From Lysobacterales bacterium 66-474 (GTDB taxonomy: Bacteria; Pseudomonadota; Gammaproteobacteria; Xanthomonadales; Rhodanobacteraceae), in assembly GCA_001899805.1 (NCBI GenBank), contig MKWP01000002.1:1-64000 (forward strand): DNA of 64,000 nt, written 5' to 3'. The position numbers were made by a program, and so were the translations under genes. Position 1 is the stretch's first letter, and every line of letters starts with the position of its first letter. Below, piece by piece: positions 56,652 through 64,000 of this stretch. A model generated the notes under the pieces. That model ran no database searches. It was not told where the DNA came from and was given only the letters and a program-made list of their open reading frames with translations.

Positions 56652-57668
56652 TCAGGCTTCCACGGGCTGCTTCCGGCGTGACGAAGCCATGCCTCCGGCA
56701 GCTTCCGGCAACGATCCGACGATCTTGTCGTCAGGCATGGCATTCGACAGCGCCGAGCGCCGGCAGGCGGGCAGGTTGTCGCGGCGGAACACCTCTTGTA
56801 TCCAGTCGATGAAGGCGTGCACCCGCGCCGACAGGTGCTTCTTCTGCGGGTACACGATCCACACCGGCGAGCCGGCCGAGATGGTGTCCTCCATGATGAC
56901 TCGCAGCTTGCCGTGGCCGATCGGGCCCGCGGCCAGCCAGTGCGGCACCTGGATGATGCCGAGGCCGGCCATCGCGGCCTGGATCACCGATTCGCCGTCG
57001 TTGATCAAAAGGTGCGCGTCGACATCCAGCGTGACCGGGCCGTCGGGCGAATCGAACTGCCACTGGTACGTGCGTCCGCTGGTGGGGTACACGTAATTGA
57101 TGCACTGGTGCTGCTTCAGATCTTCGAGGCAGGTGGGCGTGCCGTGGCGGGCGAGGTAACCGGGCGAGGCGCACAGCACGTTGCTGAAGTAGCCGAGCTT
57201 GCGCGCGACCAGGTTGGAATCCTCCAGCTCGCCCATGCGGATCGCGCAATCGATGCCTTCCTCGATCAGGCCGATGTTGCGTTCGCTCATCGCGAGTTCC
57301 AGCCTGATGTCGGGATAGCGCTCCTCGAAATCGGCGAGGTTGGGGATCAATCCGGCGCGTCCGATCGACACGTTCATCGCCACCCGCAGTTTGCCGCGCG
57401 GCTTGGTGCGCGCGTAGTCCAGCGCTTCCACGGCTTCGCCGAGGTCGGCAAGGATGTCCTTGCAGCGGTGGTAGAACGATTCGCCATCGTCGGTGAGGTT
57501 CAGGGCGCGGGTGCTGCGGAACAGCAGGCGCACCCCGATCTGCTCCTCGAGCCTTGATACCGCCCGGCTGACGCCGGATGGGGTCATGCCGAGTTGTGCC
57601 GCGGCGGCCCGGAAACTCTTGGCTTCGACCACCCGGACGAAGCTCGATATTGCTGAAAAATCTTCCAT
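56652..57668 (-). CDS. LysR-family transcriptional regulator
   Basis: A 338-aa regulator (start MEDFSAISSFVRVVEAKSF; an ATG at 57677 three codons upstream is the alternative). The winged helix-turn-helix is AAAQLGMTPSGVSRAVSRLEEQIGVRLLFRSTR; the substrate-binding domain spans about 90-295. A C-terminal tail of about 35 residues (ACRRSALSNAMPDDK onward) is longer than typical. It is divergent from the RND efflux operon with a 19-bp palindrome between them, as in MexT/BpeT-type regulation of MexEF-OprN-type pumps, so it probably controls that operon. Confidence 0.92.
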   Translation of the reverse strand: MEDFSAISSFVRVVEAKSFRAAAAQLGMTPSGVSRAVSRLEEQIGVRLLFRSTRALNLTDDGESFYHRCKDILADLGEAVEALDYARTKPRGKLRVAMNVSIGRAGLIPNLADFEERYPDIRLELAMSERNIGLIEEGIDCAIRMGELEDSNLVARKLGYFSNVLCASPGYLARHGTPTCLEDLKQHQCINYVYPTSGRTYQWQFDSPDGPVTLDVDAHLLINDGESVIQAAMAGLGIIQVPHWLAAGPIGHGKLRVIMEDTISAGSPVWIVYPQKKHLSARVHAFIDWIQEVFRRDNLPACRRSALSNAMPDDKIVGSLPEAAGGMASSRRKQPVEA

Positions 57669-57688
57669 GCCCGCCATTATGGCGCGAT

Positions 57689-57707
57689 TCGTGACTCGGA
57701 GTCACGA
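57689..57707. promoter_or_regulatory. 19-bp perfect palindrome in the LysR-RND intergenic region
   Basis: TCGTGACTC-G-GAGTCACGA is a perfect 9+1+9 dyad, 12 nt upstream of the LysR-gene start region and 106 nt before the adaptor gene. It is a candidate operator for the LysR regulator, although it is not the usual T-N11-A box, or for an unlinked TetR-type repressor. Confidence 0.6.
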
Positions 57708-57812
57708 GTGGAATGCTTCACGAGGGGGTTAACTGTACTGATCAGTGTTCTTATCTCAGGCGCTCGCCCGTGGTGTCGGACCCGGGCAAGCAACTCCAGA
57801 GAGAGCGTGAAG

Positions 57813-59090
57813 ATGAAAAAGAAACTGATCCTGATCGGTTTGGCAGTGGTGGTGGTCGGCGGCAGTTGGGCCATCCTGGGCCACCAAAGCGGGCACGCGC
57901 AGGCGGCGCCGATGGGTCCGCCCCAGGTGACCGTGGCCAGGGTGATGGAGCGCCCGGTCAGCGACAGCGCCGACTTCATCGGCAGGGTGCAGGCGGTCGA
58001 TACGGTGCGCGTGCAGCCGCGCGTCAGCGGTTACGTGCAGGCGGTGCAGTTCAAGGAAGGGGCGCTGGTGCACAAGGGCGAGGTGTTGTTCAAGATCGAC
58101 CCGCGTCCGTTCCAGGCCGAGGTGGACCGCCTCGCCGCGCAACGCGAACAGGCGAAGTCGCAACTTGATTTGGCCAACGCCAATGCGCGGCGCGCCAAAC
58201 TGCTGCTGGGCAAGCACGCGATCGCACAGGAAGAAGCCGATCGTCAGGTCACCGCCGCGCAGAGCGCGAAGGCCGGCCTCGCAGCGGCCGATGCGGCGCT
58301 GTCGGCCGCACGCCTGAACCTCGGGTTCACCGACGTGCGTGCGCCGATCGACGGCCGCGTCAGCAACGCGCGCGTGACACCCGGCAATCTCGTCACCAGC
58401 AACGATGTGCTCACCAGCGTGGTCTCGGTGAATCCCGTCTACGTGTACTTCGACGCCGACGAGCATACCTGGCTGAAGCTCGATCACCTGCGTGCCAAGG
58501 CCGTGGCGCAGGGTCGCGGTGCGCGCATGGCGGTGGCGATGGGCCTGGCCGACGAGCAAGGCTACCCGCATTCCGGGCGTCTCGATTTCGTCGACAACCA
58601 GTTGCACAGCGATTCCGGAACCATGCGCCTGCGCGCCGTGTTCGACAACGACGACGGATTGCTGACCCCCGGACTGTATGCCCACGTGCGCCTGCAATCC
58701 GGACAGCCCAGGCCGCGCATCCTGATCGACGACCGCGCGGTCGCCACCGACCTCGGCAACCAGTTCGTGTACGTGGTCGACAAGGACCACAAGGTCCAGT
58801 ATCGCCGGATCGTCACCGGCAGCCTGTTCCACGGCATGCGGGTGGTCGACGCGGGCCTGAAACCCGGCGACGTGGTGCTGGTGAACGGCCTGCAGCGCGT
58901 GCGCCCGGGCGTCGAGGTGAATCCGCAACAGGTGGCAATGGATTACCGGCTGGATGCGCCGGACAAGGCGATCGTCGAAGCCGCAGGCAAGAAGCGGCCC
59001 GATGACAACCGCACGGCGCAGACGGTACGCGATGACGACACCCCTCTCGTATCCCTGTCTGCCCAGAAAAGGGTACCGGCTGGCGGGTGA
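57813..59090 (+). CDS. RND efflux periplasmic adaptor (MexE-like)
   Basis: A 425-aa membrane fusion protein. An N-terminal signal/anchor (MKKKLILIGLAVVVVGGSWA) is followed by lipoyl half-motifs (RVQPRVSGYVQAVQFKEGALVHKGEVLF), a coiled-coil hairpin (QREQAKSQLDLANANARRAKLL...), DVRAPIDGRVSN and the beta-barrel and membrane-proximal domains. It bridges the RND pump and outer-membrane channel. A tail of about 45 residues after residue 380 is charged and low-complexity. First gene of the operon, 113 bp before the pump gene. Confidence 0.93.
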   Translation: MKKKLILIGLAVVVVGGSWAILGHQSGHAQAAPMGPPQVTVARVMERPVSDSADFIGRVQAVDTVRVQPRVSGYVQAVQFKEGALVHKGEVLFKIDPRPFQAEVDRLAAQREQAKSQLDLANANARRAKLLLGKHAIAQEEADRQVTAAQSAKAGLAAADAALSAARLNLGFTDVRAPIDGRVSNARVTPGNLVTSNDVLTSVVSVNPVYVYFDADEHTWLKLDHLRAKAVAQGRGARMAVAMGLADEQGYPHSGRLDFVDNQLHSDSGTMRLRAVFDNDDGLLTPGLYAHVRLQSGQPRPRILIDDRAVATDLGNQFVYVVDKDHKVQYRRIVTGSLFHGMRVVDAGLKPGDVVLVNGLQRVRPGVEVNPQQVAMDYRLDAPDKAIVEAAGKKRPDDNRTAQTVRDDDTPLVSLSAQKRVPAGG

Positions 59091-59203
59091 GGGTACGGCC
59101 AGCGCGTCGCCTCGACGTTGCCCCGAACCGACCCCCGCCCGTCGAACACCGCCACCCACGCGGGAAACAAACCGCCTGCACGGCGTGAAGACCAGGAAAA
59201 CAC

Positions 59204-62200
59204 ATGAAGAACATAGCCCAATATTTCGTCGACCGGCCGATCATGGCGGCAGTGCTGTCGCTGCTGTTCCTGATCACCGGCGCCATCGCGGTGTTCCAGT
59301 TGCCGATCAGCGAGTACCCGGAAGTGGTGCCGCCGACGGTGGTGGTGCGCGCGACCTATCCGGGCGCGAATCCGGAAGTGATCGCGCAAACCGTCGCCAC
59401 GCCGCTGGAACAATCGATCAACGGCGTCGAGGGCATGCTGTATTCGTCCTCGCAGGCCACCAGCGACGGCGTAATGACGCTGACCGTGACCTTCGCGCTC
59501 GGCACCAACCTCAACGATGCGCAGGTCGAGGTGCAGAATCGCGTGGCGCAGGCGTTGCCGCGCCTGCCCGAAGAAGTGCAACGGCTCGGCGTGACCACGC
59601 AGAAGAGTTCGCCCGACCTCACCATGGTCGTGCACCTGGTTTCGCCCGACCACCGCTACGACATGCTGTACCTGTCGAACTACGCGCGCCTGCACGTGCA
59701 GGACGTGTTGCGCCGGCTGGACGGCGTCGGTGACGTGCAGGTCTTCGGCGCAGGCGAATACTCGATGCGGGTGTGGCTGAACCCGCAGAAGCTGGCCCAG
59801 CGCGGCCTCACCACCGGCGACGTGGTCAAGGCGATCCGCGAACAGAACGTGCAGGTCGCGGCCGGCAAGCTCAACGCGCCGCCCGGTCCGGGCGATTCCG
59901 CGTTCCAGCTCAATATCAATACGCGCGGGCGTTTGAGCAGCGTCGATGATTTCAAGGACATCATCGTGCGCACCGATGCGGACGGCGGCGTGGTGCATCT
60001 GCGCGACGTAGCTCGGGTGGAACTGGGTTCGGATCAATACGCGCTGCGCAGCCTGCTGAACAGCCAGGAGGCGGTGGCGGTGCCGATCTTCGCGCGGCCG
60101 GGTTCCAACGCCATCCAGATCTCCGACGAAGTGCGCGCCACCATGGCGCAGTTGAAGCAGGAGTTTCCGCAGGGCGTGGACTACCGCATCGTCTACGACC
60201 CCACGGTGTTCGTGCGCGATTCCATCAAGGCGGTCGCGCACACGCTGCTGGAGGCGATCGCGCTGGTGGTGCTGGTGGTGATCCTGTTCCTGCAGACCTG
60301 GCGCGCGTCGGTGATCCCGCTGATCGCGGTGCCGGTGTCCTTGATCGGCACGTTTGCGGTGATGTACCTGATCGGCTTCTCGCTCAACGCGCTGTCGTTG
60401 TTCGGCATGGTGCTGGCGATCGGCATCGTGGTGGACGATGCGATCGTGGTGGTCGAAAACGTGGAACGCCACATCGAGCTCGGCCAGTCGCCGAAGGAGG
60501 CGACGCGACAGGCCATGCGCGAAGTGACCGGGCCGATCGTCGCCACCGCGCTGGTGCTGTGCGCGGTGTTCATTCCGACCGCCTTCATCAGCGGCCTTAC
60601 CGGCGAGTTCTACCGCCAGTTCGCGCTGACCATCGCGATCTCGACGGTGATCTCGGCGTTCAATTCGCTGACCCTGAGTCCGGCGCTGTCCGCCATCCTG
60701 CTGCTGCCGCACGACGCGCCGAAAGACCGCCTGACCCGCGGCATCGAGCGCGCGTTCGGCTGGCTGTTCAGGCCGTTCAACCGCTTGTTCCATCGCGGTG
60801 CGGACCGCTACGTCGGCAGCGTGAAACGCATGCAGGGCAAGGGTGCAGCCGCGCTTGCCGTGTACGCGATGCTGATTGCGCTGACCGCGTTCGGGTTCTG
60901 GCACGTGCCCACCGGCTTCGTGCCGACCCAGGACAAGCAATACCTGGTTGCCTTCGCGCAACTGCCGGACGCGGCTTCGCTGGACCGCACGGAGGACGTG
61001 ATCAAGCGCATGTCGGCGATCGCGTTGAAGCAGCCGGGCGTGTTGAACGCGGTGGCCTTCCCCGGATTGTCGATCAATGGGTTCACCAATGCCTCCAATT
61101 CGGGCATCGTGTTCGTGACGCTGAAACCGTTCGACGAGCGGCGCAGCGCCGACGTTTCGGCAGGCGCGATCGCCGGCGCATTGAACCAGAAGTTCGCGTC
61201 CATCCAGGATGCCTACATCGCCGTGTTCCCGCCGCCGCCGGTGATGGGTCTGGGCACGATCGGCGGCTTCCGGATGCAGATCGAGGACCGCGGCCAGCTC
61301 GGCTTCGACGAGTTGTACACGCAGACCCAGAAACTGATCGCGGCCGGTCGCAAGGACCCGGCGTTGGCGGGCTTGTTCTCGAGCTTCCAGGTCAGCGTGC
61401 CGCAGGTGGACGTGGACGTGAACCGTGAGAAGGCCAAGGCCGAGGGCGTGGATCTCGGCGATGCCTACCAGACCATGCAGGCCTATCTCGGCTCGGTGTA
61501 CGTCAATGACTTCAACCGTTTCGGGCGCACCTACCAGGTGAACGTGTCGGCCGAACCGGAGTTCCGCCACGACCTTGCCGACATCGGCCAGCTGAAAACC
61601 CGCAATGCAAAAGGCGACATGGTGCCACTGGGATCGTTCGTCACGATCAAGCGTGGCGCGGGTCCCGACCGGGTGATGCACTACAACGGCTATCCCACCG
61701 CCGAAATCAACGGCGGTCCGGGACCGGGTTACAGCTCGGGGCAGGCGCAGGCGGCGATGGCGAAACTGGCGGCGCAGGTATTGCCGAACGGCCTCAGCTT
61801 CGAGTGGACCGACCTGACCTACCAGCAGATCCTGGCCGGCAACACCGCGGTGCTGGTGTTCCCGTTGTGCGTGCTGCTGGTATTCCTGGTGCTGTCGTCG
61901 CTGTACGAGAGCTGGTCGTTGCCGCTGGCGGTGATCCTGATCGTGCCGATGGTGCTGCTGTCCGCGATCACCGGCGTGTGGCTGTCCGGTGGCGACAACA
62001 ACATCTTCACCCAGATCGGATTGATCGTCCTGGTGGGGTTGGCGTGCAAGAACGCGATCCTGATCGTCGAGTTTGCGCGTGAGCGCCAGCTCGAGGGCGT
62101 GCCCCGCCACGAGGCGGTGCTGGAAGCGGCGCGGCTGCGCCTGCGTCCGATCCTGATGACCTCGATCGCGTTCATCATGGGCGTGGTGCCGCTGGTCACC

Positions 62201-62389
62201 TCGCACGGCGCCGGCGCCGAGATGCGCCACGCGATGGGCGTGGCGGTGTTCTCCGGAATGCTCGGCGTGACCCTGTTCGGGTTGATCTACACCCCGCTGT
62301 TCTACGTGTTGATCCGTGCCGTGGTCGAGCGCCACGAGGCGCGCAGGCGCGCGGTTGCGCATCGGCCTGCGGCATTGCAAGGAGAATGA
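59204..62389 (+). CDS. RND multidrug efflux permease (HAE1, MexF-like)
   Basis: A 1061-aa inner-membrane trimeric pump with 12 helices and two large periplasmic loops. Family features: MKNIAQYFVDRPIMAAVLSLLF, the proton-relay aspartates in GIVVDDAIVVVENVER, FVPTQDKQYL, and a terminal helix region with KNAILIVEFARE and RPILMTSIAFIMGVVPL. It exports hydrophobic compounds such as antibiotics by proton antiport. The exact substrates are unknown. The outer-membrane factor gene begins 1 nt after its stop. Confidence 0.95.
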   Translation: MKNIAQYFVDRPIMAAVLSLLFLITGAIAVFQLPISEYPEVVPPTVVVRATYPGANPEVIAQTVATPLEQSINGVEGMLYSSSQATSDGVMTLTVTFALGTNLNDAQVEVQNRVAQALPRLPEEVQRLGVTTQKSSPDLTMVVHLVSPDHRYDMLYLSNYARLHVQDVLRRLDGVGDVQVFGAGEYSMRVWLNPQKLAQRGLTTGDVVKAIREQNVQVAAGKLNAPPGPGDSAFQLNINTRGRLSSVDDFKDIIVRTDADGGVVHLRDVARVELGSDQYALRSLLNSQEAVAVPIFARPGSNAIQISDEVRATMAQLKQEFPQGVDYRIVYDPTVFVRDSIKAVAHTLLEAIALVVLVVILFLQTWRASVIPLIAVPVSLIGTFAVMYLIGFSLNALSLFGMVLAIGIVVDDAIVVVENVERHIELGQSPKEATRQAMREVTGPIVATALVLCAVFIPTAFISGLTGEFYRQFALTIAISTVISAFNSLTLSPALSAILLLPHDAPKDRLTRGIERAFGWLFRPFNRLFHRGADRYVGSVKRMQGKGAAALAVYAMLIALTAFGFWHVPTGFVPTQDKQYLVAFAQLPDAASLDRTEDVIKRMSAIALKQPGVLNAVAFPGLSINGFTNASNSGIVFVTLKPFDERRSADVSAGAIAGALNQKFASIQDAYIAVFPPPPVMGLGTIGGFRMQIEDRGQLGFDELYTQTQKLIAAGRKDPALAGLFSSFQVSVPQVDVDVNREKAKAEGVDLGDAYQTMQAYLGSVYVNDFNRFGRTYQVNVSAEPEFRHDLADIGQLKTRNAKGDMVPLGSFVTIKRGAGPDRVMHYNGYPTAEINGGPGPGYSSGQAQAAMAKLAAQVLPNGLSFEWTDLTYQQILAGNTAVLVFPLCVLLVFLVLSSLYESWSLPLAVILIVPMVLLSAITGVWLSGGDNNIFTQIGLIVLVGLACKNAILIVEFARERQLEGVPRHEAVLEAARLRLRPILMTSIAFIMGVVPLVTSHGAGAEMRHAMGVAVFSGMLGVTLFGLIYTPLFYVLIRAVVERHEARRRAVAHRPAALQGE

Positions 62390-62390
62390 A

Positions 62391-63833
62391 ATGACTTTGC
62401 CTTTTCGAAGCGTCGCACTGGTGGCTGCGTTGGCGTTGGCCGGCTGCGTCACGGTGGGACCGGACTACCGCACGCCTGCCACGCCCGCATCGCACGTGCA
62501 GGGCCTGGATCCGGCGCGCGAAAGCGCCGCGCAATTCCAGTCCGAGTGGTGGAAACAGTTCGGCGATCCGGTGCTGGATGCGCTGATCCGGCGCGCCGCC
62601 GCCGGTAACCTCGACCTGCGCATCGCCGCGGCAAGGTTGTCCGAATCGCGTGCCCTGCTGGGCGGCGCCAAGGCGCAATACCTGCCGGACATCGAGGCAG
62701 GCGCCTCGTACACCCGCAGCCGCGAGCAGACGCCCGGCTTCAGCACTGAACGCAACACGGTCACGGCCTACCAAGCCGGATTCGACGCGAGTTGGGAAAT
62801 CGACCTGTTCGGCGGCGTGCGCCGTTCGGTGGAAGCCGCACACGCCGATCTCGGCGCCAGCGAGGCCGGCATGCAAGGCGCGCAGGTGAGCCTGTTCGCC
62901 GAAGTGGCGCGCGATTATTTTGCGCTGCGCGGCACGCAGCAGCGCGCCATCATCGCCCGGCGCAACATTGCCAACCTGCGCGACACCCTCAAGGTCATCC
63001 GCACGCGCGCCGAGATCGGCACCGCCTCCGAACAGGACGTGGCGAGTGCCGGTGCACAACTGAGCGCGGTCGAGGCGCAACTGCCGTTGCTGGAGATGCA
63101 GGAGCGTGCGGGTGAGTATCGCCTCGCCGTGCTGGTGGGCGAGCAGCCCGGCGCGCTCGACGTGGACGTCTCGCCGAAGACGTTCAAACCCATCGACACG
63201 GTGCTGCCGATCGGCGACGCCGGCGACGTGCTGGCGCGGCGCCCGGATGTGCGTGCCGCCGAGCGCGAATACGCCGCCGCCACCGCGCGCATCGGCGTGG
63301 CCAAGGCGGATTTCTTCCCGCACCTTTCGCTGGGCGGGTTCCTCGGCTTCCTGTCCGGGCGCAGCAACGACTTCGGCGGCCCATCGACGCGTGCGTGGTC
63401 GCTGATGCCCAGCATCACCTGGAAAGGCCTCAACGTGCAGCGGATACGCAGCGAACTGCACGCCGCCGAAGCGCGCGCCGACGCCGCGCAGGCGAATTAC
63501 CAGCGCACCGTGCTGGAAGCCATCGAGGACGTGGACAACGCCGTGGTCGGTTACAACCAGCAGCGCCTGCGCGTGGAACGGCTGATCGAGCAGGCTCGGC
63601 AAAGCCGGCACGCTTCGGAACTCGCGAAGATCCGTTACGAGCAGGGCGCGACCGGGTTCCTCGAACTGCTGGATGCCCAGCGCGTGCAACTGGCGGCCGA
63701 AGATGCGCTGGCGGAAGGCGAGGCTGCGATCGACGTGCGCGCGGTGGCGTTGTACAAGGCGCTGGGCGGCGGCTGGCAGGCTTGCGGCGACGCGCGGTGC
63801 AGCGAGGTGGCGCAGGCAGGAGCCAAGCCATGA
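62391..63833 (+). CDS. NodT/OprN-family outer-membrane efflux lipoprotein
   Basis: A 480-aa TolC-like channel lipoprotein with lipobox LALAGC (Cys18) and the family start VTVGPDYRTPATP. It shows two outer-membrane-efflux repeats (EWWKQFGDPVLDALIRRAAAG, ASWEIDLFGGVRRSVEAAHAD, DVLARRPDVRAAEREYAAATA). GGAG lies 8 nt before the ATG. It completes the tripartite pump and overlaps the next gene by 4 nt. Confidence 0.94.
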   Translation: MTLPFRSVALVAALALAGCVTVGPDYRTPATPASHVQGLDPARESAAQFQSEWWKQFGDPVLDALIRRAAAGNLDLRIAAARLSESRALLGGAKAQYLPDIEAGASYTRSREQTPGFSTERNTVTAYQAGFDASWEIDLFGGVRRSVEAAHADLGASEAGMQGAQVSLFAEVARDYFALRGTQQRAIIARRNIANLRDTLKVIRTRAEIGTASEQDVASAGAQLSAVEAQLPLLEMQERAGEYRLAVLVGEQPGALDVDVSPKTFKPIDTVLPIGDAGDVLARRPDVRAAEREYAAATARIGVAKADFFPHLSLGGFLGFLSGRSNDFGGPSTRAWSLMPSITWKGLNVQRIRSELHAAEARADAAQANYQRTVLEAIEDVDNAVVGYNQQRLRVERLIEQARQSRHASELAKIRYEQGATGFLELLDAQRVQLAAEDALAEGEAAIDVRAVALYKALGGGWQACGDARCSEVAQAGAKP

Positions 63834-64000
63834 CCGCGCCGTCCGCGCAGGATTTCATCGCGATCGTCGACGCCTTGTACCGTTTCGGCGCGGGCCAGGA
63901 CCTGCGCGACCGCGGTTTGTTCGCGTCGGCATTCTCGTCCGATGCGGTATTGGACTTCACCCAGCCGGCGCGGTTGCTCGGGGCGGACATCGCGCCGTTC
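63830..64000 (+). CDS. SnoaL/NTF2-like protein (partial, cut by window end)
   Basis: The 57 visible codons begin MTAPSAQDFIAIVDALYRFG and continue GAGQDLRDRGLFASAFSSDA, the first helices of a SnoaL-like (NTF2 fold) domain of the kind that binds or converts small hydrophobic molecules. It is translationally coupled (ATGA) to the efflux channel gene, so it may act on a substrate of the pump. The stop lies beyond the window. Confidence 0.72.
   Translation, partial: MTAPSAQDFIAIVDALYRFGAGQDLRDRGLFASAFSSDAVLDFTQPARLLGADIAPF

Overview
The window is about 64 kb of GC-rich chromosomal DNA, gene-dense and almost entirely coding. Its gene content and order point to a gammaproteobacterium of the Xanthomonadales, most likely Rhodanobacteraceae or Xanthomonadaceae. 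The supporting features are the divergent gshB | pilG-pilH-pilI-pilJ-chpA-chpC arrangement, the gshB-tonB-yqgE-ruvX-pyrB chain, pilT-pilU, the homodimeric aceE and the cbb3 oxidase genes. The taxonomic call is an inference from family resemblance and was not checked by search. I see no prophage, integrase, CRISPR array or plasmid genes.

Layout. 0.2-4.5 kb: a small VOC protein, a secreted M28 zinc peptidase and a divergent secreted GH43-like glycosidase. 4.5-9.7 kb: aceE and a malic enzyme, coupled by overlap. 9.8-12.3 kb: a membrane diguanylate cyclase and an AMP nucleosidase-like protein. 12.4-22.5 kb: a respiratory island with two adjacent cbb3-type oxidase clusters. The first is ccoN-O-Q-P, a mini CcoH-like gene, ccoI and ccoS behind a perfect FNR/Anr box. 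The second is a variant with a separate CcoN, a CcoO-cytochrome c fusion, a 54-aa membrane peptide and an unrecognised Ig-like membrane protein. 22.5-29.1 kb (minus strand): an SLC13-type permease, trmB with a repeat-built N-terminus, thiG, thiS and a large FecR/DUF6600-like protein. 29.3-35.4 kb: tRNA-Gly(CCC), rimK, a small secreted protein behind a large palindrome, a BlaI/BlaR1-TonB pair and a two-component system. 35.6-55.6 kb: type IV pilus genes pilT and pilU, a minus-strand operon (gshB to a lipoprotein), then the Pil-Chp chemosensory operon, whose ChpB-like protein lacks the methylesterase domain. 55.6-64 kb: a pirin, a 184-bp MITE-like palindrome, and a LysR regulator divergent from a MexEF-OprN-type RND pump that continues into a SnoaL-like gene cut by the window end.

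Working together. The oxidase genes are one low-oxygen respiration module, with structural subunits, copper pump and assembly factors under FNR-type control. PilT/PilU retraction motors and the Pil-Chp system form a twitching and surface-sensing module; pilG carries a good sigma-54 promoter. The RND operon is a typical regulator-pump-outer-membrane-channel unit.

The most unusual material is non-coding or architectural. A dispersed repeat of about 105-170 bp (14722, 29407, 45499, with a partial inverted copy at 31144) sits inside otherwise tightly packed operons directly before start codons. A 26-bp-TIR element supplies the stop codon of the pirin gene. A palindromic intergenic repeat has been absorbed in frame into TrmB. 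The variant cbb3 cluster carries an unrecognised predicted cytoplasmic Ig-like membrane protein.
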